A stretch of 64,000 nucleotides of DNA, from NCBI RefSeq assembly GCF_000003815.2, contig NW_023365955.1, forward strand, positions 41,902-105,901, written 5' to 3'. This DNA is from Branchiostoma floridae (lineage: Eukaryota; Chordata; Leptocardii; Amphioxiformes; Branchiostomatidae). Position numbers and translations under genes: made by a program. Under the pieces are notes generated by a model that searched no databases, had not been told where the DNA came from, and saw only the letters and a list, made by a program, of their open reading frames with translations. Numbering within the stretch: the stretch's first letter is position 1; every line of letters begins with the position of its first letter. Positions 22,113 through 32,168 of the stretch are shown piece after piece.

Positions 22113-25100
22113 ATGCCGTTGAGAGGCCCGGGCTTCAACCAGCCGGTAACGACGGCAGTCTTGTCCGTCGCCGCCGTGGCATATATGCTCTGGATCTTAT
22201 TTGCAGAAGGTGAGTTGGCCAAGATAGCTGCAGTACTTCACATGCATCTAATATAATTACATGTCTGTTTTAGTTTTTGTTTAATCCGCATCACTTTTGT
22301 AAGGTTTGGTAGAGTATCAAGACGATTTCAGTCTTCACGATACAAACCTTTTTCTGATCGCGCGAACGCAAAGCAAACTAAAGCTAAGGTCACATTTCCA
22401 ACCCCGGGGCCCGGGCGGGCAGCTTTCTGGAACCAAGAGTATGATATAAGAAACAACAGAAAACTAAAAACTAAAAAGTCATTGATATAATCTGTGTATA
22501 ATCCTTGAAAAACATTTTAATTTTTTCGTTCCCGCAATCATCCCGGCCGGGCCCCGGTTTGGAAATGTGACCGTACACTAACGATATGTTCGAATCTGCA
22601 GTTTGGTTTTCTTCCTTACGTTACAACAAGAGAAACTGTCAGACGATATCATGACATTTCTCCACATGTTAGACACAGAGAAGACAGAGAAGAAGAGCGA
22701 GAAGAAGACAGAAGACGTCCCCCGCCCGCGGGAACCCAGGACGATCCTGCTGCCCAAACTGTCGCTTCGTGACTTCCGAAACGATGAGTATTTGTACGGC
22801 GAGGAGGGAGAATATGAGACAATTGTCTTGGAGGAGTGGGTCGACAAGTATGACGGACCCTCATCGGGTAAGTTACAAGTAAATATATACCTGTAGTAAA
22901 GTATATGTATATATATATATATACACTCAAAGTATAGCTCTAGATATATAGACTTGGTAATGCTTTTTTGTGGGAAGACGAAAACATATACTTGTAGCAA
23001 AGTTTGACTCAAAGATATATCTCTAGACTTGGTAACGTTATTATGTAAAGATACCGTGTGTAGTTTGTAAACCATGCCTTTTCATTTCCTTTTTTGTCAG
23101 AAGAAGAAATGTATACCTGTACTAAAGTTAGACTCAAGTGTATAGCTATAGGCTTATGTAATGTTATACATGTGTATATACTGGGCGTGTTTTGTAATCT
23201 GTGCATTTTCTTGAAAAGTTGTGCGTTCTAGAACAACAAAAGAAAGAAATGTCCCTATCTGTATAATGCGTGTTGATTTATAATGATTAGAAAAGTAATC
23301 TACAAATCGAAATCTTACTTTTCACATCCAGTTTTGTAACGTTACATCGCGATCTCACTCTTGATGTTTTAAAAAAGTGAAATGGGGTTACTTTAGTCGT
23401 TCGAAATTGGTTTTCCTTTGTTTCCTGGATATAAATTTTCGTTCAGAACGCCTAACTTGTAACGTTGAAGAAAGTATTCTGCGCAAGGTCTTGACCAAGC
23501 TAAACTGATGTGTTTCAGCCTACTCCCGTCGTCCCTTCCCGACGGAAAGCCACAGCTGGCCCACGGTAGCCCCGCCCTACCGTCCCGCGGTCCCACAGCC
23601 CCGCTCCCGCAAGCCTGACCGCCGTCCTCCCGGCAAGTGCGGCCCTAGCGCCATCGGAAGCAACTGCTCCATCTTCGGGGATGGAGACCTCTTCTCCGCC
23701 ATCCGGGGTATGGGTGACTTCGACAGAGAGAAACCCGCAGCCGCTACCATCGTGCACCGCGGAGAGTCGGCAGAGTTTCTGCGCCTTGTGCGCGCTGCGA
23801 AAATCAAAGTTGAAGTAGGCAACATCTCACGCCATTCCAAGGAGAACGAAGACGAGATTCTGAAGCGCGCTGTTAAGGTCCAGGAAGATGGCGCCAACTC
23901 ACTCAATTCCGAGGAGACAGATGAAGTATACTGGGATTCTCCAGGGTTTCAGGAAAAGTTTCTCATCAAGCGTGCTGAAGATAAAATTGGCACCGACTCA
24001 CGCCACTTTGAGGAGGGATCAATATACGTATACGTCAACGGTCCCTGGTTGCCTCTGTGGAGGGTGGAATACAACGAGTTCTACAACCCCAACCCGCCTG
24101 CGTGGTTAGCTGAAGACGTTGAAGATGGAGACCCGTTCTTTGACGCACTGGACGTGCCGATGCAACTTGTCCATTCTGAGAAGGGATCAATATACGTAAA
24201 CGGTCCGTGGTTGCCTCTGTGGAGGGTGGACTACGACGAATTCTACAACCCCAACCCGCCTGCGTGGTTAGCTGAAGACGCAGAAGATGAAGAACCGTTC
24301 TTTGACGCCAACCCGCCTGCGTGGCTAGCTGAAGACACGGGAGATGAAGAGCCGTTCTTTGACGCGCTGGACGTGCCGGTACAATTTGTCCCTCAGTACG
24401 CAGTCAAGGGACGGCAGCTCGGTCCTGTCCAGGAGTTGGAGCGGCCTCATCAACTGCTGATGGCCCTCATCATGTTCGTTATGACGGAGTACTTCGTCTC
24501 CTTCCAGATCCTGATGTCGAGCGTGACAGAATCGCTTGTAGACGCTATGAAGAGCGCGTTTGCTGTTATCCGGATCTACTACGAGAAGATCAAGCAGCTG
24601 ATCCTGCCCTTCATCCCGTCCGTTGTCAAGAATTTCATCATCTCAGTCTCCGGGCGCACCTGGAAGATGCTGACCAGTGTGGCAGAGATGCTTGGAGGCG
24701 CTATGAACATGGCATTGTCAGTTGTCCAGAGCCACTCCGACAAGTTTCAGCTTGTGGTCAATAGAACCAAACAGCTGCTGCAGCCCCTTGTCCCGTACGT
24801 CATGATGTTAAAGGACTCTATGGTGTCCATGGTGGGATCCGCCCGGATGATGATGGCGAGTCTAGGAGGCGCTATGAACAGGGCGTTGTTACTACTCAGC
24901 TACGACAGGTTTCAGGCCGTGGTACTACTCAGCTACGACAGGTTTCAGGTCGTGGTCAGTAAGATAAAACAGCTGCTCAATGCCCTCATCCCACCCGTTA
25001 TCCAGGAATGTATGGTCTCTTTCTACGGCTCCATCCGGATCCGGATCACCAGTGTTGCAGAATTGTTAGCAGGCGCTATGAACAGGGCTTCCCCGTTTGT

Positions 25101-25566
25101 GATCAAGTTCAAGGAGTGTATCCTTTCTATATTTGGTTGTATCTGGATTCTGATGATTAGTATGATAGAACTGCTCGCAGGCGCTATGCACAGGACGATG
25201 TTAGTGTTGCACTACGCCATCACCGATCTCATGTACCCTAGGCTGAAACAGCTGGTGCTGGCCTTCATCGCCTCTGTTATCAAGTTCAAGGAGTGTATCC
25301 TCTCCATATACGGTTATGCCCGGATCCTGATTATCAAACTTGTAGAGACTTTATGGGGCGCTGTGAAAAGGCTGTTACGAGTGTTGCACTACGTCGGCTA
25401 CGATCTGATGTACACTAGCGTAAAACGGCTGGTGCTGGCCTTCATCGCGTCTGTTATCAGGTTAAAGGACAGGATCATCTCCTGTATTCTCTTTATCCTC
25501 ATCATCATTTATCTGACGAGGCGCGCGTATCAACATAGAAACCAACTTAGACACCGGATGAACTGA
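22113..25566 (+). CDS. Unrecognised repeat membrane protein, copy 2 (complete)
   Basis: Exons are 22113-22209, 22673-22867 and 23519-25566, with GT/AG borders and phase 1 at both introns. Together they give 780 codons (779 aa). Exon 1 encodes MPLRGPGFNQPV followed by a hydrophobic anchor (TTAVLSVAAVAYMLWILFA, residues about 12-31). Residues 33-97 are Lys/Glu-rich, then acidic. About 264-384 hold three W/P-rich acidic repeats (VNGPWLPLW, NPPAWLAED, PFFDALDVP). About 409-760 hold five to six hydrophobic repeats of roughly 60 residues with L-I-L-P-F-I-P-x-V-V and G-A-M-N-R cores. The end is a membrane-type segment (ISCILFILIIIYL) and basic residues. The likely topology is membrane-bound with hairpin-like or amphipathic helices. 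I recognise no known family. It lies head to head with the CARD-GIMAP-Hint gene, about 2 kb between start codons. Confidence 0.82.
22387..22577. mobile_element. Foldback MITE in copy 2 intron 1
   Basis: Inverted ends GGTCACATTTCCAACCCCGG and CCCCGGTTTGGAAATGTGAC. It is the same insertion as in copy 1 at 6548-6752. Confidence 0.6.
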
Positions 25567-25616
25567 CGTTACATTGTTTATGAAAAAAGTTAAAAAAAAA
25601 AAACACGAACGAACGA

Positions 25617-26020
25617 GTCCCCGACGGACTGATGCCGTTGTGTATCTTCGGGGCTTTTTCAAGTGTTCTTTCTACAATCGTCGAAGTTCTCTACGGTACA
25701 TATCATTACCAAGATGTACCGATACGAAAAAGTGGAAAAAAAACTTTGGCTGACATTTGAAGCCAAAGATATAAAAACATACATAGATTAAAAACAAACA
25801 AACATGGACATCTTAAGGGATCCCATGAGAAAAAAGGACTATCAAGGCGTTACGAGTTATTGATTTAAAAATAAGAGAACAAGTCATCTCCCGGGCATGG
25901 ATCCCGTTGTGTATCTTAGAAACTCTCTCAGACTGTAAGAAGAAGGGTAAAACGTCGGCAGAAAGACAGTTTGAAAAGAACGAGCCCACGACTGATGCCA
26001 CTGTGTGTCTAAGGGGCTCG
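25617..26020 (+). promoter_or_regulatory. Series of three related 3'UTR hairpins after copy 2
   Basis: Hairpin 1 (about 25617-25654) pairs CCCCGA with TCGGGG. A diverged version at about 25868-25925 keeps GGATCCCGTTGTGTATCTTAG. Hairpin 3 (25981-26020) pairs CGAGCCC with GGGCTCG around GACTGATGCCACTGTGTGTC. The shared core GATGCC-x-x-TGTGT suggests tandem duplication of a structured RNA element. A candidate poly(A) signal AATAAA follows at 26190-26195. Confidence 0.5.
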
Positions 26021-26199
26021 TCTCAGAGTGCTTTGTGCAATTTCAAGTGTTCTGGTGTAAGAAAAATCATTTAAAAAAACTTTGGCATAAAGACAGTTCT
26101 AAGTCAATGCCAAAGATATAAAAATGATAAAAATTATTTTTAAAAAATGGGAACCTGTCACGGGATCCTTTAAAAAAATAATACGAAGGAATAAAGGTA

Positions 26200-28686
26200 A
26201 TGTCCATTTACAGAACATGGGTAAGATTATTGTGTCTTCTTTGTTGTTGATACCTTGCTTTCTCTAACACGTCATCCCATTTCAATATGTGTCTCAGGTA
26301 TACTGCATTGTGAATATACGGGCATCAAACAATATATTTGTTGTTGAAACAGGGAACAGAAATGTCAATGTATTGCTGGTATTATTGGGGAATTAATGAA
26401 CCCCCGGTAAATCACTACTATATATTTGTGTATATTACATGCTCAATGAAGATTTTATTGCCTGTTATATATATGTAAATATCTAATTCAAACATTTAAG
26501 TGACAACATTGTCACACCCTCATATACAGTTTCTGTACTTAATGTTACTTATAGACAGGGAGTTGTCAATGTAACTTACTAGTGCTGGGCACCTATGTAT
26601 TTAACTAGTCTGTATATATACATTTTGTACATCTAATTAAAACTATTAGTGACATCTTCACACCCTCTTGTGTTACCAAAACTTTTGCTCACCAAGTCTT
26701 TGCTGTATTATCCCTGTATCAATGCTGCTAGTCATGGACAGTTGGGGATAGTGAGCAACATATCATACTTTGTGTACTCACAGATGTGTGAATTGTTTCA
26801 TTAAAGAGTTACTCTTGATGAAATACCCTTTGGTCTGTCTTTGTGCTGTCCTCTTGGATCACAATATACTGCTTTAGAGTAGTCCACTAATACTTAATTC
26901 ACTAGAAGAATCGCGCTTGAGTATCTGTCAGCTTAAAAAAGAGCATTGCCATCGTTAACACAATCCCTATCTATAGTATTCATGCTGTAAAGAACAGAAA
27001 GAAAAATAAGTGTGGCAATTGCCAAAGAAGGCTTTATTCAAATGTATTTGGTGGAAAATTTTGATTATACATTGTATTTCATCTTTCACTGTTTTCAACA
27101 GCAACTATATAAAATTTCTATCTAATCTTTACACCTATGTGTTCCTGATTTGATCCAACACATTTGTCCTAACTAAGCATACATCATGTATGTCTTCCAT
27201 TTCAGAAAAAGAAATCTTTCAATGTTCAAAGCAAAATAATGGATGTTGTAATACATGTAGTGAAAACATGCCTAAGAATACATGTCATTAAACATACACT
27301 GCATTGGACTTGACTAGAAGAGATTAGAAATTAGTCATCTCCAAGCAGATGTTATGAGGTTATTATTATTTATGCCTTAGTTTCTTCATTACAGAGAAAA
27401 TGACAAAGATATACCATATAACATCTGCTTGGAGACTGGAAGATATACTGCATCATTTACATGTGACCCTTTGTTGTTCCACAACTTATCCCTGATATAC
27501 TGTCATGTCAAATAGGGAAGATAGACTACTTTTTCTGCTCCAAAAATGCAAGAGAAGTCTTCAGAAAGAAGATCAAAGGTTGTCTAAGGAAAGAAGAAAA
27601 AATCAAGTAAGTATGATCTCAATCAAGCCAAAAAACTGAAAACAGATCAAGGCACCCTGAACCAAATCCTGATGACCTAAAAGTGACACAGAAGAAGTCT
27701 ACCAATGGAAAATACAAAACCACAGGAGCAACTGCATGCCAATCACATTTTACCCTCCAAACTAAATCCTCATAACAGCATAAATTGGTAATCAGATACA
27801 GTTTAAGGTGTCCACGGGTATCGAAAGATACCAAAATGCTTGTTGGGACCACTGGCAAGCAGAGTTTTAAGCTCGAAAACTTGAAACTTGTACATGAAAT
27901 GCAGCTGCCAGTAGCCTGACTAAAATGACATTCCTAGCTGCCGGCCCTACAGTTGCCTACTCTCCAAGCAGAGGTTAGGCTCCGGCTGTTTTTTAACGTT
28001 TTTTTAGTGGTTTTTATCGGGCTTTCTATTTTGTCTTTTATCTTGCTGTGTCAAAACCCAATTGGCTGGTGTACTTTAAGAAAAATGACAAAATAGAAAG
28101 CCCGATAAAAACGACTAAAAAAAGCAACGTTAAAAAACAGCTGGAGCCTAACCTCTGCTTGGAGAGTAACGGTTGCCTGCCAGGGAGAGATTGTGTAAAC
28201 ATAGACAGGTAAGTGCAGTATTCATTATTGGTACAAGTTTCTCCTCTTTGTAATGTAAGTACTGTACAATTGCACCACAGTAGGCCACTGCAGGATACCC
28301 ACAGGACCACTTCTGCTCTAGGAACCTGGTCACATTCATCAGGTGATAGTCACATGATTCCCAACTGATAACATGCTTCATCTTTATGAAAATAACACTA
28401 ACTATAACTTTGATTGTTAATGTGACTGTATGTGTTCTTCTTGTTATTTTCTTGGACCTGTAAGCCCCAAAACATGTGAACGCCTGCCGGTATAATCTTT
28501 TGATTGTCTAATCGGTCCAACATTATGTACACTGATTTTTTCAGGTCTGTTTTTTCTGGACCAGTCCAACAAGACAAAGCGGTTTTCAACCTGTACCCAC
28601 CCCTATTCTATGGCATAGAAATCATACAGCGGCCTAAGACAAATGTGACAGGGCTGTCAGTGTAAGCGGTAAGGCAGCTGCCCATT
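26200..28686. other. Intergenic, foldback elements only
   Basis: AT-rich with no gene supported. Two members of the CTCCAAGCAGA MITE family are present: a short one at 27338-27435, and a long hairpin at 27961-28166 whose arms of about 75 bases (TCTCCAAGCAGAGGTTAGGC and its inverse) flank a short loop. Confidence 0.55.
27961..28166. mobile_element. Long-hairpin MITE
   Basis: Near-perfect inverted arms: GAGGTTAGGCTCCGGCTG at the left and CAGCTGGAGCCTAACCTC at the right, with AAAGCCCGATAAAAAC and its inverse inside. A second, less symmetric copy lies at 34331-34516. Confidence 0.8.
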
Positions 28687-31333
28687 CTACTCTCCCTTCT
28701 GCTTCAGCCTGGCTGCTTCGATGGTCTCAAACGTGGGCAGGCCTGCAGGCAGGTTCAGTAAGTTATACTCATCTGAGATTATGTGCTCGGAGCCCTCTGA
28801 AGTCAAACATACAAATATCATTGGATAATTGGATTACAATAAGATGATGAGTCTTTAAGATTCTGTGTCATCTCACAGAATGAGGGGTCCTTGGCCTCAC
28901 CCAGAAATAATAAGCACAACTCAGATTTCGAAGCACAACATCGTAGTATGAAGCCTTTTATCAATATCCTCTAAATTTTAAATCATTGCAGTCATTACCT
29001 TCCAGGCATTCGTTTTTTGCTAATCAAAAGGTAAGTGGCGAGAAAAACAAGGGTGAATTGTGATCAGACATTTGTGGGTCGAGTTCCCCATGCCGTAAAT
29101 TCTTTGTCATTAACAAAAAACATTGTCAAAATGATTCCCTTCCTATTTCAAGCAGAAAGAAGTGGGTGTCTGACTTCCAGCAGTGCAAATTGACCCGCAC
29201 ACTCAGGTCAGGTCAATTGTCCATGTTTTTTGTCCTTCTCCCTTACCTAACATTACTGGGTGGCGCCTGCAAAGTAATGATCACACTAATTTGAATTTTG
29301 GTACACATCTATGCTTCGAAATCTGAGTTGTGCTGATCATTTCTGGGTGAGGCCGAGGACTTATTGATCACCCCTCGTACATAGTGATACACTGACCAAA
29401 GGCATAAAACTGAATCATGGATTCTTGTATAGTTGTTCTCTATGAATCAAAGGGCTTTTAAGAGCAGGCGTAAAGGATGATCAGGGTATCTAGTCTGCAC
29501 CATGAAGCAAAGAGCAGTTTTTGTGCCTCAGATAACTTTCTTTCCAACAAAAAATTGATGGCCTAAACCCTATACACTGACTGAACACTTACCCCTCATG
29601 CGCTGGATCATGGTTCCATACGCCATATCATACTGATAGGCCAGGATGAACGTTAGTGGTACCAGTGGGAGGATGGGACCTGGTGTCTTCCTCTTCAAGG
29701 TTCTGAAACAAGGTAAATTCAATCTCCACTAGCACTTCCTAAAACAACTCGATAATTAGCACAAATCAAAGATGTCTGTGTGTCAAAATGTATGTGATTA
29801 CACATTGCAAACTTCAATGTTGTCTTTGGTCCAAGTAGAACTATAGGTACCAGGCATATAACCATATGCATGGGGATTCTTGGGGGCATCTTTTCCTTTA
29901 TTGTTTCCACAAGCAAAAGATACACATATAAACGCTATGCAAAAAAGAAACTGTACCATTCCTAAATAACTTTTGACAAATATTATGTCGCTAGTAGCAT
30001 AGAAATACCCAACCTGATATATGTTATAGTTCCCTTTAAATTTTTTTAATACCTACCATAGATTCCACTAGTATTGTAGTAACCGAAATTGTTGCAATAT
30101 AACTTATATGTGTAGTATCAGACCGTACCTTTTTTTGTATATACATTGCCATACATTGTTACTGATGCAATTGTTGCGCAATAAACCATCTATCTATCTA
30201 TCTATATATATAGAGTCACATGTCTAATGTAGAAAGCAAAAACACTTACGCTCCCAGACCACCAACTGCGACGAGAGCGTAGAAAGCGCCGAAGTAGTTT
30301 AGCGTCTCCCTGGCCCGGCTGATCTGCATGGCCATCATCCGCTCTCGCATCTGGTTCTGCATCTGGAGCTGACGTTCCAACTAATCATGCAAAAACAAGA
30401 TATTCAAACATGTTAACCCTTAAACTGCCAGAGTTTCAGCACTATAAAATGCTATCAAGTGCCAGGGTTGGCTGCTGACCCCCAAAAAGAACCCCCTGAA
30501 CAAGGCCGAAGTCTCTAACTTCCGGGGTTCGTGCGCTACGCTACTTTGGGGGAATACGCTATCCTGGATATATCCGGGTGTGGCACACAGGACATGTATA
30601 TGTGTGCCAGATATATCCGGGTTTGGCAGTTTAAGGGTTAAGGTAAATGTAATCTCATAGTCATAGCCTTTCCCCTAGTGTTGTGAGGCTGTAGCTAGTG
30701 GGTTTATGTTATCCACTGTGTTGCCACGGTGTTGGGAGGCAGAGTCCAACTCTCTGACTACCTCACATTGCCTTTTGTCTCTTCTGAAGTGAGGTACAGA
30801 TTTCTACATTCGAGTGGAGTGAAGAAAGTTGTGTAAGTGCCTTTTCCATGGGCACAACATCCATGGCACGTCTGGGGATTTGAACTAACACCCTGCCATT
30901 ACACCGACACTCACATGTTAAAGTGATAAGTTTATCATGAATTCTTCACTGAAGGTTTGAAATCTGATGATAAGAACAGGGAGGCACAATAATATGACAT
31001 GTGATAACTTATTAATGTGGAAATGAGATACATTTTGTACAAATGCTAATATCCAAGCAGATCCTAAGGTAGAATAAGATTGTATCAAAAACTGGCCAAG
31101 CTACCAGCAGCCAAACACACTCCTACTACTGGTAGTCCAAGGCCGGCTTCACTCCTCTGCCAGTTTTTGATACTATCTTATGCTATCTGCTTGGAGACAT
31201 GTAATGTAATCTTATAATGTAAACAGTTGATATTTATGAAGAAAACCCACACCTGCATCTGCATAGTGTTGAGCTGGAATGCCTGCATCTTGGCCAGGTT
31301 GTCGTCCATGGCTTTTCCCATGATGGACCCCAT
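28687..31333 (-). CDS. PLGRKT: Plasminogen receptor KT-like (PLGRKT)
   Basis: Four coding exons: 31333-31253, 30380-30250, 29702-29593 and 28796-28687. All have consensus borders and join in one frame of 144 codons (143 aa; the human protein has 147). Matches to the family run the full length: a start MGSIMGKAMDDN, then LERQLQMQNQMRERMMAMQI, NYFGAFYAL, PILPLVPLTFILAYQYDMAYGT (two membrane segments, about residues 55-72 and 80-100) and PTFETIEAAR near the end. A further untranslated exon upstream ends at about 31650. The last residues are KQKGE, so the C-terminal lysine used for plasminogen binding in vertebrates is absent. Vertebrate PLGRKT is an integral plasma-membrane protein. Confidence 0.92.
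30186..30212. repeat. (CTAT)n/(TA)n microsatellite in PLGRKT intron
   Basis: Five to six CTAT units followed by TA repeats. Confidence 0.85.
31052..31198. mobile_element. MITE of the CTCCAAGCAGA family in PLGRKT intron 1
   Basis: Ends TCCAAGCAGAT and ATCTGCTTGGAGA, with inner inverted arms GTATCAAAAACTGGC and GCCAGTTTTTGATAC. Its core contains AGGCCGGCTTCACTCCTCTG, shared with the foldback at 21009. Confidence 0.7.
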
Positions 31334-31719
31334 GGCTATAATGAATTGTTTTGATGACCTTGTTGATAATCAAAGTTTCAAACTGAAGAAAACAATACAG
31401 AGAGGATCACAACAGGGGAATTTCTTAATCAATTCTTAATCAAATGATATGATTCTGACATCCAATGTACCTGAAGTATGCTGGGAGCTTTGATTTTCCT
31501 TGATTTCATAGTATAGGTAATACTTCAATAAAAACACTTCAAGGTTTCATGCATGACACAGCATCATGAGCATGTAACTTGTAAGACTAGTGAGCACATG
31601 AAAATAACAAACCACACAACTCAGCTGGATCAAGTCAACCATCACCTACCTGGCAATGTCAGCTTCTTGGTGTCGCTTTCACACTGGGTACAGTCACTTC
31701 TCAGTTGAACTTTCGTTTC

Positions 31720-32168
31720 TTAAACACAGACAGTGAGTAGACACAGCAGTCTCTTTTACACAGTTTTGGGGACAGCCAAGTGCGTGGAGGTCAGAAAACT
31801 AACCGCTAGCTCGTTGACCTTTGGAATCCTCCACTGACTTGGGATATGTTAGATTAAGTAAACCTCAAAAGAGCAAAACAATTGCAATCTTTTTATAAAA
31901 ACTATTATATTAATATCTTGGTTTATATTGGTTTATCTTATAAAGTTGGATGAATGAGATAATCATCCAAAACTAAGGTGCAAAATGAACACCCCTAATT
32001 TTTATTGGTATAGCCTGAACTTTTTTCCGTGGTGCGCATGCTCGTCTGATCGGAGAAGACAAGATGGCGGAGAAACAGAAAATCTCCGTCGTCTGTCGGT
32101 AACTTTCTCTTTTCTGTGAAAATGCCAGCTTCATCGGCGCTGTTGTAGTGTAGAAATTCAGGACAAGC
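31720..32168. promoter_or_regulatory. Divergent promoter region between PLGRKT and the FN3 membrane gene
   Basis: The untranslated first exon of PLGRKT (minus) and the start of the FN3 gene (plus, ATG 32169) are about 500 bases apart. AAGATGGCGG at 32061-32070 matches the YY1 consensus often found at TATA-less promoters. Confidence 0.5.
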
